64,000 nucleotides of DNA from Diabrotica undecimpunctata (taxonomy: Eukaryota > Arthropoda > Insecta > Coleoptera > Chrysomelidae). Both the position numbers and the translations under genes were made by a program. Position 1 is the first letter of the stretch. The number at the start of each line of letters is the position of its first letter. Shown here in pieces: positions 35,886 to 47,781 of the stretch. The DNA lies in assembly GCF_040954645.1 (NCBI RefSeq), contig NC_092805.1, positions 68,619,186 to 68,683,185 of the forward strand, given 5' to 3'. The notes under the pieces are model-generated. The model ran no database searches. It was not told where the DNA came from and saw only the letters and a program-made list of their open reading frames with translations.

Positions 35886-36943
35886 CTCCCTTCTTAAGCT
35901 CGGAAAACAAGGGAGTTGGATTTTCTGAGCCATGTGCCTCTCTTGGTCGACTTCTTGTGATGGAGTTGATTTTGGGCTTGAATACTTTGAAATATGCTAG
36001 AACAGAGATTATTAGTATAATAAAGATGATGAGAGATGTGTTGGTCCAATTATGATACGTCGGGGCTTCTTTTAATTCTGGGAGTTCAATGTTCTCTGCT
36101 ATGGTCTGGATATGCTTGATTTTTGAGTCGTCCAATGTTTTTAGTTTTACTGTTGGAACTTGGGTTACTTTGAAACTCGAATTTGGGTAAATCGAATACA
36201 TACTCTTCATGTATTGATTCTTCTTGTTCATACATTTTGTCGTCGATGGTTATTTTACATTTATCGATGGTTATGATGGAAGGTTTGTCTATTTCGTATA
36301 TACCGTCCTTTTCACAATCTGCTTCTATTCTTATGGGATTGATGGGTATGATGACTAACTGGTTTAAATTAATTGTGGTTATTGTAGTCTTCTTCAAATG
36401 GATACTCGTGCTCATACATTTATTTTTGCCAGTTCGGATTAGTTTGCTTAAACAAGGTTGTGTATTTTCTTGTAGATACTTCTTTGGACAGTAATAGTAG
36501 TTTTCGATTTCGGGACATTGTTCGGATGTTGTCCAATTTTCTTCGTTATTGAGAAGCAGGAATGGTTGATCGGGTATAATTCTTAGGTTGTTTAAAAGTA
36601 TAGGATATATTCGGAAATATTTTAAGGAATTACTAACTATTGGGGTATGAATCTTGAAAATTACCAAGTTCTCATGAATGTTTACCTGAGTTGAGAAGAG
36701 ACTGTAATATTTCATAAAATTTTGAAGTTGTGGTACATTTCGTACCGTATATATTTTGTTTAAATTTAATATTATTGATTCTAATTGTAAAGGATTAACA
36801 ATTGAGCTATGAAGAATATTTAGTTTTGCTAGTGATATAGCGTGATCTATTTTGTTTGTAACTAACATAGAAAAGTGACTATTTACTTTAATAGGGTCTC
36901 TTAAGTTTATTATTTCATTGTAAATTATTCGATTACTTAACAA
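35875..36943 (-). pseudogene. env: Errantivirus-like env, N-terminally truncated and frameshifted
   Basis: Two overlapping frames. The first (36086-36943, 285 codons) has a helical opening and a Cys-bearing middle (EQCPEIENYYYCPKK), matching the fusion-subunit part of insect retrovirus envelopes. The second (35875-36231) holds the C-terminus, with a membrane segment around TSLIIFIILIISVLAYF followed by a short basic tail. The protein would insert in the membrane and mediate fusion in an intact relative. Here the signal peptide, the surface part and any cleavage site are missing, and a frameshift separates the two parts. It follows integrase with a 10-bp overlap. Confidence 0.75.
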
Positions 36944-39757
36944 TACGTTGAGGTTTTATACTCCGTAAGTGATATACTTTATTGTTGGATAATATTTTAT
37001 TATCTCCAACTAATTTAGGATTTACTAATTTTTGATAAGGTTGATTACATTTCGCTAATCTTTGTTCTGAACCCTTTAACTGGTATGTGGGACGATTCGT
37101 GTCTAATTTTATTTCTGATTGTTTAGATTTATTTGCACGTTCTAAGTTTTGTGTTTGGTTTTTATTTAGTTTATTAAGAATAAGATCGTTAAGTATTTTT
37201 AAGTTTTTTGGGTGATCATGAATATGCTGAGTTATTTTTTCATTCTCATCTCGTTCGAAGGGATTTTTATAATCTAGTTTGCCTCGCATTATTTGAAAGG
37301 GAGTATAGCCTGTAGCACTATGAATACTATTGTTATAAGCTAATATTGCGTAACTCATCAACTGAGAAATGATGATATTTTCTTTTTCCTCTTTAAGTAT
37401 TCTCAGACTTTCTATGATTGAAGAATAAAATCTTTCTATCGGACTGTTACTATTTGGGTTGTAGGCGGTTATGGAATGGACATCTATATGATGTAAGAGG
37501 CAGAGATCTTGAATTTTATGAGATTTTATTTCTAAATTCTGTGCCATTGTCGCATGCGATTTTGTTGGGTATTCCGTAGTGACTTATAATGTCAATTTGT
37601 TAACAATTTCCATAGCGTTTATTGAATTTATAGGATAAACTTGGCCAAATTTAGAAAAGCTATCGATAATGGTAAGGAAATTTTGGTTACTAAATTTAAA
37701 TGTATCGATATATATGTGTTCCATAGGAGAATTGCCAATTGGTGTTGGTTTGAGAATAAGTGAGTTGGAATGTCTTTCGTACTTTGACTTTTTACATAGG
37801 TCACAGGTGTTGACGTAATTTGTGACATCTTTGTCCATGTCAGGCCAGTAGAAATGTTTTTTGAGTTCTGCGAGATTTTCATTAATGCCTCTGTGGTTTG
37901 TTTTCCTTACGTAGTAAAATTTTAACTTTTCTTGTTTTTCTGCTTCTTCCGTTATAATTTTATTTGAAATGACCAGGGAAAATGCATTATTTTTAAATGA
38001 GTTTGTCATAAAACGAATAAAGGGTATCTCGAGGTCTTTGTTTTTGAATAGTAGGCAATCGGTTGTATTGGGTTTTATGATCTCTTTAATTAAACATAGA
38101 AACTGTGTTTCTTCCAAATTATGTTTTGGTATTTGCCAATGATATCTATTTTTGTCGAATATTTTTTCGTATGTATATTTTGTTTTCGATATAATTGCAG
38201 AAGTTACTATTATTTGATTTTTGTATATATTTATGGCCTTTTCTGTATACGGTATATTTAATATGGGATCTTCTAGACTAGTATGCACCGTTTCTAAATT
38301 GTCAGATTTCTCTTCTGTATTTGGTATTACTATTTTTTGAAGAATTTTTATTTTTGTCTCTTTTTCGGTATCTTCTAGTGGTAGTGTTTCTTTTTGGATG
38401 TTTTCTTCTGTAGATTCTAGAATATTTTCTTCTGGTATTGGTAATTCTTTGTCAATTATTTCTTTAATAAATTCTTGCGGTATATTTTGGTAGGGATTGA
38501 TATTTACAATATCTTGTATATCGTTGTGATCAAGAGCAGGTTTTAGTATAATATCATTTGAATCTAAGTCTCTGTCTCTAAATTTCGACGTTCCATTTGT
38601 TGATTCTTAGAGATCTATAAATTCATTGTGATCTAAGTTCATTATAATAGACAATTTGTCGGTATCTTCGGTTTCTACGGGATGAATTTCTACTCTGGAG
38701 AGAGCATCTGCGTTTGTGTTTAATTTGCCTTTCTTATAAATAATTTGGTAATCGTTTTCCTCTAGTTTAAGTTTTCATCTAATTAGTTTGGAATTGGGTT
38801 CTTTTAAGGAGAAAAGCCATTGTAAGGGTTTATGGTCACAAATAATGTTCAATTTTGTGCCGTACAAGTATGGTCTAAAATATTTAACAGCATATACTAT
38901 AGCTAATAGTTCCTTTTCTATGGTACTGTAGTGACATTCCGCTGGATTCAAAGTTCTGATGCAAAAGCAACAGGTAAGTCACTTCCTATTGGTCCTTGAG
39001 ATAGTACTGCACCGATTGCAAAATTGGAAGCATCTGTTGTTACATTAAAAGGTTTGTTGAAATCTGGGTATTGTAAGATAGGATCATTCATCAGGATGTT
39101 CTTACAAAGTTCAAAACTTTCTATAAATTCAGGAGTGTGTTTGATTTGCATTCCCTTCTTTAAGCATGATGTTAACGGCTTAGTCAATTTGGCGAAATTT
39201 TTTATAAATCTTCGGTAATAGCCTATGAGTCCTAGAAATGATTTAATTTCTTTGGCAGTTTTTGGGATGGGAAATTTTTTTATTGCATTTACCTTTTTCG
39301 GATTAGGTTTAATGCCTTCTGGGGTAATGACGTGTCCTAAAAATTCTACATCTTTGCAGAAGAATTCTGATTTGTCTAATTGTATAGTTAAACCAGCTAC
39401 TCTCAATCTCTTAAAGACTTGTTTTATATTACTTATGTGTTCTTGAAGTGAAGTGGAGAATATTATTATGTCATCCATATATATAAAACAAATTTTATTT
39501 AAAATGTCTTTGAGTATGTTATCCATTACTATTTGAAAAGTCGTGGGTGCATTTTTAAGGCCAAATGGCATACCAAATATTCGTAGTGGCCATTTTCGAC
39601 GTTGAAAGCTGTCTTAGGAATAGACTCTTTCTCCATTTCTATCTGTGTAAATCCAGAAGCTAAGTCAATTGTAGTAAAATATTGGCATCTGCCAAGTTTA
39701 TCCAGTATATCCTGAATTGAAGGTAATGGATAGCGATCGTCAACAGTTTTGTTGAGA
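36933..39757 (-). pseudogene. pol: Errantivirus-like pol: RT, RNase H and integrase, broken
   Basis: Domain order on the minus strand: RT from about 39757 (VDDRYPLPSIQDILDKL, ASGFTQIEM), PFGLKNAPTTF and catalytic YMDD (39571-38948 frame). Then RNase H (TTDASNFAIGAVLSQ, then [10 protein letters not shown] and NTNADALSR at 38650-38950). Integrase starts with a zinc-binding segment (HRGI, then CDLCKK) and IDTFK at 37584-38288, then the distal core NSPIERFYSSI and a basic tail at 36933-37547. The first zinc-binding His appears lost. Frame breaks lie near 39550, 38612 and 37560. Protease, gag and the first part of RT are missing at the 5' side. Not functional. Confidence 0.85.
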
Positions 39758-40750
39758 ACTCGTTTCTGGCGAGAAGAGTTGGATGCGTTACCACTTCTAC
39801 AGGCAGGCTGCGACTCAATTGAACCAAAGTTTGTCTTTAACAAACCCTACAAAATTGAAACAGGACAGTATATGGAGACAAACGTGGCAAATGCCTATTG
39901 CATATACACCGATGGCTCCAAAATAAAAGAAGGCTCAGGATGCGGGATATACTCCAGATCACTGAACCTAAGAATAAAGTGGGGTATGGGCAAAAATGCC
40001 AGCGTAGTTCAGACAGAACTGACTGGTATCTCCATAGCCGTAAAAGAGATAACCCAAAAAGGTATAGCAGGTAAAAATATAATCATCTGCACAGATAGCA
40101 GACAAGCGCTACTAACCTTGAATAGACCACGTGTCACATCAGGTTTAGTAATGGAGTTTCACAAGTCACTAACTCAAGCTTCGGATGGTAATACCATCAT
40201 CCTGAGATGGGTTAAAGGACACAATAGGAATAAAGGCAACCGCATTGCTGACCAATTAGCTAGGAAGGCGGCAGGCCCAAGACTCTTAGGACCTGGGGAT
40301 CTTTTTGGTTGGTCAACTACAACAATCGCGGAAATTGTCAAATGGCACTCCCATGCGCAAACCGTAAAAAGATGGAAAGAAGGGAAAGGATGTAAACTTG
40401 CCAGGGTAACACTAAGTAACCTTGAAGCAAACTAAGCAAACACCTTCATACACTGGGGCTAGCAGACACACCTCTATGTAGGAAGTGTGAACGAGAAGAT
40501 GAAACTGTAGAGCATGTCCTATGTGAATGCCCAGAGTTATCGTTATTACGAGAGTATGCGTTCGGCGAGTCCTGGCCCACACCTGCCCACATAAGGGAGA
40601 TGTCTCCTGGTGACTTGTCCACCTTCCTAGAATTGGCAGGATGGACAATGAGCTAAGGGTGACAGCTCCCTGGGAGGATGCACAATGGGTCAATTGTGGC
40701 CTAAGTGCTGTGAAACTTAAATCGCCCTCCCTACTCTACAGATACAGATA
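39758..40750 (+). pseudogene. LINE 3' fragment with RNase H and zinc-knuckle tail, inside provirus
   Basis: The frame 39749-40435 encodes a ribonuclease H domain with all acidic residues: YTDGSK, QTELTGI, CTDSRQA and RIADQLAR. After a frameshift at about 40430, KHLHTLGLADTPLCRKCERE and VEHVLCECPEL give the CxxC...H...C tail found after RNase H in I/LOA/R1-type LINEs, ending in a stop at about 40656 and a short 3'UTR ending GATACAGATA. It lies opposite to the provirus, between pol and the truncated 5' LTR, replacing gag and protease. The RNase H part looks little decayed. Confidence 0.8.
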
Positions 40751-40852
40751 ACAATAATAAATCAAGACTGTTCACAGCCGTGGCTGCACTATATATTGTA
40801 CTAATGACTTGGACTATGACATTTAGATATCTCTTTTATGTTTATATAATTC
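40751..40852 (-). repeat. Errantivirus-like provirus 5' LTR, truncated
   Basis: Matches 35778-35885. On the minus strand it begins AATTATATAAACATAAAAGA at 40850 and is cut after about 100 bp by the LINE fragment. Confidence 0.75.
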
Positions 40853-41640
40853 TTTGAGGAAGTTTGTTAAGGGTGTTTACAATAATTTAATCTTCGGTTT
40901 GTCAAAACTGAATAAAACGATGGCTCTGCTCATTTTATTCTACCAATCCGTGCACACCCATTTATCGGTTAATTCTGCCGTTTCCAATTTGCAAGCAGAA
41001 TCCATATTACTACAACTAGATGTAAATGTTAAATAAAATTTTCGTATTTTAGAACTGGTTTAGATGGGTACTCCTTAAAAATGTTAAATTCGTTTTGTTT
41101 TTATTTTGTTTCAATTTTAGACTGTATTTTATATTCTTATTTCTCTAGTAGTGGTAAAAATATTGACAAATGATTGCAACTGAACTAATTATGGCCCATT
41201 TTGGAAGAAGTGGGTGGGTACTAATATGATGTGGGCATTTTAAGAATATTAACTTCTTCGTTACTGTTATTTGTTTATCTTGATTTGTCTATTGTAAAAA
41301 ATATGCAAATTTCAAGTGTACGCTTACCACACATTATAAGAATTCTTACAAGTTTCATTCCTGTTCTTGGTCACAAATGTTCATAGTTAAAACTAAAGCG
41401 ATAATTAAAATCTCTTCGAGAAACCGTAAAATACGATGATCAAATAACCACAAAACTACCCGCGGCATATTAAGTTGAATATTACAGAATGTTATTTAAA
41501 GTGAGTTAACCACAAAAGGCGTTTTTTCCTATTTGTCTCGGTTCATGGTTTTCGGGGTATATATTATTTAGATATAAGGTTGAATGCTCGAATAAATTAA
41601 TTTTGATAAAATAAAGGCAGATATCGAGCACAGTTTTATT
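40853..41640. other. Non-coding stretch
   Basis: Flank of the provirus. The frame at 40854-41036 has no family features. Confidence 0.35.
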
Positions 41641-41650
41641 AATTAAATCT

Positions 41651-41690
41651 TGCCCAAGTACTTTCGCTCACTAGAGCATCCTCAGGGGCA
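41651..41690 (-). ncRNA. Hammerhead ribozyme motif, Penelope-type terminal sequence
   Basis: On the minus strand TGCCC is followed by CTGAGGA (41685-41679), a stem II GCTC-TAGT-GAGC, GAAA (41665-41662), a two-base-pair stem III GTAC, then TT at the cleavage position and GGGCA. TGCCC/GGGCA is stem I. CTGAGGA fits the CUGANGA consensus. A decayed relative with the same flanks lies at 53711-53752 on the plus strand. Confidence 0.68.
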
Positions 41691-41817
41691 TTTCGTCAAT
41701 TTCGGGCTATCCAGCAATCCCAGAATGTCATAAACATAAAATTAAACATAAAGTTGAACATAACACTACACTAAATAAGGATAAATAGTTTACAATTATT
41801 TAAAATAGTCGAAGCTA

Positions 41818-41870
41818 CATTTTTGTCGGCAACAGGAGAGAGAATCTCTCTCCTATTGCCGACAAAAATG
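41818..41870. repeat. Near-perfect 26-bp inverted repeat with 1-nt centre
   Basis: Arms 41818-41843 and 41845-41870 pair at 25 of 26 positions around a single A. Each arm corresponds to a sequence also present at about 53486-53517 in the Penelope-type region, so this looks like a head-to-head junction of two element ends. Confidence 0.85.
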
Positions 41871-42600
41871 TTAACTATAAGTAGTATTTAGTAGTAGGAA
41901 TTTTGTTTTTTTTTTTATGTATTTGTACTGATTTTATTTATGCTATTTGTTTTTCTTTTTTTTTTTCTTTAATAAATAGTTTTTACCTTTGGATAGCCTT
42001 TTGAACCGTTAGTGTTTAAGACATTTTTATTATATTACAGGTAAGAGCTCTCATATTTGTATCCAGCAATCTATGTTATACTCTCTCTTATTTAGGACAT
42101 TCTTCATGTTTGTCTTATTGATTGTGTAGATACTAATTTTATCTGCAGTTGGTGTTCTTGTGTAAAAATTATAGTTTTACACGGAAAATTGACTTTATAA
42201 CCAAATGAAAGACTTCAGTAAATTTATATGAAAAGACCTTTTCTTCATAAAAAAAAAACCAACCCGATGAAAAACAGTCAAGTTCTGACCTCTGATGAAA
42301 AACAATTTTTCTTCCAAAATTTTTTCCAAATATATCGGAATGAAAACCGCAATCTTTTGTGTCTTTTGGAAAAAAAAAATCAGGATCATAAAATTATCGA
42401 ACCACGACAAATAAGGAAAGCAAATAAAGTGTATCTCCAATTCAGCTATCTTCAATCTTATCCAAGACAAGTAGCATAAATACTTTGACTCACAACTTTT
42501 TCTTATAATATGATCTTCTTTATTTCCTTAGTGCCTCACTTAGATAGATTTTGAAGAATGGTTAAATATAGACTGCAGCTTTGCCTTTATTTACCCTAAA
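41871..42600. other. Non-coding stretch
   Basis: The two overlapping frames at 42195-42479, on opposite strands, show no family features. Long T-runs occur at 41905-41970. Confidence 0.35.
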
Positions 42601-43520
42601 GTTCTCGGAGAACTAATAGCCAATCTAAATTTTTGATTGAAGATCGTTGTATAATCTTTGGATTGCTTTTATAAGTGTAACATCATTAGAAGAGCTTTCC
42701 AGTAGTTGCTGTATGGTACATAGGGGTATTGTGTCATAAACTTTTGTCAAGTCCACAAATAACAGATGAGTTGGTCTATCCCTAGCCATTATTTTTTCAT
42801 TTAGTTGGGTTAAAGTATGAATGTGGTCAATGCAAGATCGTCCAGATCTAAATTTTGCTTGCTGTTTCAGCTTAAGTGGTTCATATCTATTTTCAGCTAG
42901 GATATTCATAATTTTTTGTACACTCTACTGATAGTACTGGTAACCGAGATACATTGATATTTTTTGCAGTCTGCCTTATCTACTTTTTTATAGATCGGTG
43001 TAATCCATCCTTCTTGCTAGCTTTCAGGTATATTATATCCAGTCAGGTGTCTATTAGAAAGTTCTGTCAACATATTAACAAACGTTGTTGTTGCATTTTT
43101 CAAAAGTTCAGCGGGGATTCCTACTGGTTGATAGTTTTTTTTATTTTTTATGATTTTTATACGTTTGACAGCTAGGCCATCTCCAATGTTTATCTGTGGT
43201 TCATGGATTTGATATCTTATGGGTGTGTGTTAGAGATATTTAGGTCTGAACTCTTGTAGTTCTTTTAAATAGTGACTTTTAAATACATTGATGTTGATGG
43301 TTTGTATGCTTGTTGTATTTATGTCCTCCCTTCTTAGGTTTTGTATGAATCTCTCTTGCAGAGCAAGATTGCTATGCAGCTCTCTTTAGTGATTCTACTA
43401 TGGGTGCATATAGTATATTCGTGTCGTGGCTTACATATTATGGGCCTTTAATTCTTTGGTCTAATCTGTTCTGATTAGATTTCGTGTGCTGTCATCGTAA
43501 AGGCTATTTGTATTAAACTT
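42601..43520 (-). pseudogene. LINE ORF2 fragment: linker and RT fingers/palm
   Basis: Minus-strand order: LDQRIKGP, then SHDTNILYAPIVESLKRA, GIPAELLKNATTTFVNML, GWITPIYKKVDKADCKKY, then QAKFRSGRSCIDHIHTLTQL and THLLFVDLTKVYDTIPL (42625-42909). This covers the linker, the RT fingers (PI.KKG.....YR-type block), the GFR.GRS.IDHI box and the FVDL..AYD palm. The catalytic DD box is absent because the fragment ends at about 42601. Frames are broken. Confidence 0.7.
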
Positions 43521-43734
43521 TGTTTCCCTCTCAGTTGTTTCATAGTTTTCCTTTGGGATTTGAATATTTTTATATTTATAAGAAATTTTACCTCGAGATT
43601 ACAGTAAGTAGTTATTCGATTCACATTATATACCTCCGTATACTCGGGTGCCTTGTATTTTCACTTCAGATATCTGCCTACAAATATAGTAAATAATTCA
43701 TTTTATATGACTGTGAACAGTCATATCATTATCC

Positions 43735-44360
43735 ACAAGCTCAAACTAAGCTCATAGTGCGGAAGTGAAGTTCTCGTTTTTAGGTTTAAGAAGGCGTACC
43801 CTACAGCACAGGATCAGACGGTAGCCATAGGCCAACCTCAGTTCTGACCGCTTGGGACATTGATGCTGCCTAAACGGCGCAGAAGCAAGCAGACAAGAGA
43901 AGAAAATAAGGTGTGATCGACGCGTGCACCCAGCAATAGGCGCTGAATGTAAGCAGTAGCCGAACTCTGTGAGCCGCCACGTGTATCGGACCAAAAGATA
44001 GGAAGGATTGTAATATTTAGCAGGTGAGTGCTTTATTCTTTTTTCCGGTATGTCTAGCGGTAACAGTGTAGGCTCAGCGGGTGGTTCCGTAAGAAAGGGC
44101 ACCTACGCAAGCCGTTGCTGGAGCTGCTAGCCTCCAGTTAAGGGTCTAGACCTACTGGTCCTGCATAACATTACAATTTTTTCCGAGAAAAGTACTCATT
44201 ACACCCTGCCCGTAGGCTGTACACTGCGATAGCAGTACACTATGAGGGACAGCTAGCATAATCAAATAGTTGAGTATAGTCCGGCAACACGCCATCTTAT
44301 ACATTGCACAAAGTACAAGAAAACCAGTGTCTTCATAATCCTTTCCATTAGGCGATAATT
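43735..44360 (+). other. LINE 5' untranslated region
   Basis: A GC-richer leader just upstream of the ORF1 relic in the same orientation. It has no recognised protein and probably holds the internal promoter of the LINE. The minus-strand frame at 43752-44102 is treated as chance. Confidence 0.5.
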
Positions 44361-45660
44361 ATGCACCGCTCGACCCGTTCTACGAGGTCAACCAACCCTA
44401 TTCCGGCTAAACCACCTGATCCGCACACTAATACACTAAACACTACCACCACTCTAGAAAACTCAGGCTTTCCACCTCTACCCACGAATAGCACACACAC
44501 AGCAAAATTTCACCTATACCACCCCACAATCTTTACATATTACCACCCAATATCACCCACTCTGGCAATACTTCACCCATAACCACTCTATTATGAATAC
44601 CTATACTGATTCCTTTGTTTCCGACCTTATCACCACCCTTTCAGCAGACCAGATAAACCGGTTGATTGCCCCTTGCGTCTATCTCCCCTCTTTCAACTTC
44701 ACCATCCACCACCACCCTAGCATCTACCCTACAACCTACATCAACTACATAAAACCACCCAAATTCAACCTACAACGACAGTACATACTAACCCACCACC
44801 TAGCGCACACACCACACCGGTATCTTATGCAACTGCCATGTGCACCCCTAGACCACAGCCTTCCCCCTCCTTCTCCACCCCTTCTACCTCAGCAAATCCA
44901 CCCACACACCCCAAAACCTTCGAGTACACCATTACCCACATCCCACTGGAGAAGTCCACACAACGTGACTTCTTTAAAGTGATTAATACACGGGAACTCC
45001 TATTAAACCAAATATCCTCAGGTAAAGTACTACCAACACAAATAACTCACTTCAAAACCACCCACCCATTCAATCACGTTGAATTACAGAAAAAGCTCCG
45101 TGAGACATTAGGTGATCCTAAAATACAGATTACACCAAAACACAAACCCACTCTCAGAAATCTCACCCGTCCAGCCACCACCACATTTATGGTCGTCGTT
45201 ACAGGTGTAGACAAGCTCTATACCGACCATCTCTCACCAAAGCCTTTACCGAGATGGACATCCCTGTAGTCAGACTATGGAGGATTATATCTCGCGCCAA
45301 TCTTCCTACCACCTTCGTCAAGTTGGTCACTTCCAGTGAACTTAAGTACACGGAAATGCTAACACGAGGTATCTTTATGGATAGGCTCCATCTATACGTT
45401 GAGCTCCCTCTCTATACCAACCCCGTCCCACCAGTTCCCAAGCACTGCGGCTAGTGCTGCCAAAATAAACACACCATCGCGGAGTGCCCACAGAAGTAGT
45501 ACAGATGCCCTACTTGTGGTTAGGATTACAAATCAACAGCCTGCCCAACCTCTTAAGCCCTCAAAAGCCCTAACTGCAGCGGATACCACGCGACCTACTC
45601 AGCCAAGTGCCCCCGCAGAAAGGAAACTTCCCAAATCGGGCTCTCCTAGAGTCTCTGCAC
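44361..45660 (+). pseudogene. Jockey-like LINE ORF1 (gag-like, zinc knuckles), frameshifted
   Basis: Overlapping frames in all phases together give a gag-like ORF1. First is a Pro/Thr/His-rich N-terminus (44361-44980). A central RNA-binding-like region follows, with TFMVVVTGVDKLYTDHL, MDIPVVRLWRIIS and FMDRLHLYVE (44838-45454). Last comes a cysteine-rich tail at 45454-45640 resembling three CCHC knuckles (NKHTIAECPQK, YRCPTCG, KSPNCSGYH), partly frame-broken. ORF1 proteins of this kind bind LINE RNA. The coding strand is strikingly poor in G. The element is cut at about 45660, so no ORF2 follows. Confidence 0.7.
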
Positions 45661-45830
45661 TCTAAGGGCTTGGCTTCAACTATTTTCAATTATCTGAGGC
45701 ATAGAGTTTATTTTCAACAAATTGCTGTTCGACAGATGCCAGCCAAGTATATTTATGTATATTTTTGTGGGGATAGAATTCATTTATGCTTTTCAGATCA
45801 AACTGGTACATAGGTTTATAAATCTTTTTT

Positions 45831-46230
45831 AGTCACTATTACTGGATTTATCTTCTTCCAGATTTCTCGCTTTTCTTGTACCAATATATCTTCATTGGGG
45901 CATATACGTCTAATGTAGTAATTTTGTATCCGTAGATGTTTAGATTCACAGTAACTATCATTTCATTCAAGGGCTTCCCAATTTGTTATTCTGTTTTTAA
46001 ATTTTTGTTCATTAAGTATAGATACTGCCTTCATTACCTCTATTTTCTTTTGTTACATAACTAAACATGTAGACAAATTTTCCGTTGAATGTGATTCCCT
46101 TGCCCTCTTTCTTTGTTTCTGTAATAAGAGATATCGATATTTTTGGTTGTTGAAGTCCTTAAATAACGTTTTTCGTTCTACCTTGCCAGCCTTGTACAAT
46201 GTTGCTAAAGTTAATTGCGTGTTTTGTTAC
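45831..46230 (-). pseudogene. RTE-like LINE endonuclease fragment in duplication unit 1
   Basis: The minus strand reads NIDISLITETKKEGKGI, then FNGKFVYMFSYV, and in another frame IRRICPNEDI (YAPNED-type) and EKREIWKKINPVIV. TETK corresponds to the catalytic Glu motif of the LINE AP-endonuclease. Stops and frameshifts interrupt it. An identical copy lies in unit 2. Confidence 0.6.
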
Positions 46231-46646
46231 CGTGGTAGTGGTCTAACTGTTCCATCCAGTATTTTCTGTATTCTGGGATTCATTGCTATAAATTTTGTCA
46301 GTTTGTAAAGTACTGGATGTCAGGCCCAATTTCTAAACCTCCTACCTGAAGGACCGGGTATTTTTTTTCTAAAGGTGTTCTTTTCATATACCGATTGTAT
46401 TTTAGGACTTAAGGGATCGGTCTTTACTTCAATATTCTTCCGTCTTCAGGACCATTGGGTAGAACCGCATCTGCAGTTGATCTTCATCTAAATCAGTTCG
46501 CCTGGAACATCAACTTGAACTTGACAATGGCAAGTGTCACCTTGCCGAAACGTCGTCAAAACAATGATTTTTATAAAAACCAAAACTATTTAACGCGGAG
46601 TCAAACCCGGAAAACAATTGAAACCACATATAGCTCCGTGGAAATT

Positions 46647-46747
<101 letters not shown>

Positions 46748-46890
46748 ATAACAATAGAGTTTATTTATAACATATAAAAAAATGCGTTACAATATAAATT
46801 TACATATTTTATACAATAAATAAACCCAGTTTCTCACAGAAGTTGTTTGTCACATTTACTACAACTTGTACGTGAGGGTTGATTTTTTTT

Positions 46891-47290
46891 AGTCACTATT
46901 ACTGGATTTATCTTCTTCCAGATTTCTCGCTTTTCTTGTACCAATATATCTTCATTGGGGCATATACGTCTAATGTAGTAATTTTGTATCCGTAGATGTT
47001 TAGATTCACAGTAACTATCATTTCATTCAAGGGCTTCCCAATTTGTTATTCTGTTTTTAAATTTTTGTTCATTAAGTATAGATACTGCCTTCATTACCTC
47101 TATTTTCTTTTGTTACATAACTAAACATGTAGACAAATTTTCCGTTGAATGTGATTCCCTTGCCCTCTTTCTTTGTTTCTGTAATAAGAGATATCGATAT
47201 TTTTGGTTGTTGAAGTCCTTAAATAACGTTTTTCGTTCTACCTTGCCAGCCTTGTACAATGTTGCTAAAGTTAATTGCGTGTTTTGTTAC
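46891..47290 (-). pseudogene. RTE-like LINE endonuclease fragment in duplication unit 2
   Basis: The same sequence as the fragment at 45831-46230, offset by 1060 bp, including the TETKKEGKG motif and the same stops. Confidence 0.6.
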
Positions 47291-47706
47291 CGTGGTAGTG
47301 GTCTAACTGTTCCATCCAGTATTTTCTGTATTCTGGGATTCATTGCTATAAATTTTGTCAGTTTGTAAAGTACTGGATGTCAGGCCCAATTTCTAAACCT
47401 CCTACCTGAAGGACCGGGTATTTTTTTTCTAAAGGTGTTCTTTTCATATACCGATTGTATTTTAGGACTTAAGGGATCGGTCTTTACTTCAATATTCTTC
47501 CGTCTTCAGGACCATTGGGTAGAACCGCATCTGCAGTTGATCTTCATCTAAATCAGTTCGCCTGGAACATCAACTTGAACTTGACAATGGCAAGTGTCAC
47601 CTTGCCGAAACGTCGTCAAAACAATGATTTTTATAAAAACCAAAACTATTTAACGCGGAGTCAAACCCGGAAAACAATTGAAACCACATATAGCTCCGTG
47701 GAAATT

Positions 47707-47716
<10 letters not shown>

Positions 47717-47779
<63 letters not shown>
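47717..47779. repeat. (TA)n microsatellite in unit 2, at the 3' end of the CR1-like LINE
   Basis: The TA run directly abuts the LINE 3' end (minus strand CTCTATTGTTATTATTA), so it is either the LINE tail or its insertion target. Confidence 0.95.

Positions 47780-47781
<2 letters not shown>

Noticed and set aside
42195..42479. Overlapping frames on both strands as a possible gene
   Set aside because: Low-complexity A/T-rich sequence with no family features on either strand.
43752..44102. 116-codon minus-strand frame
   Set aside because: It lies antisense to the leader of a plus-strand LINE ORF1 and has no recognised domain.
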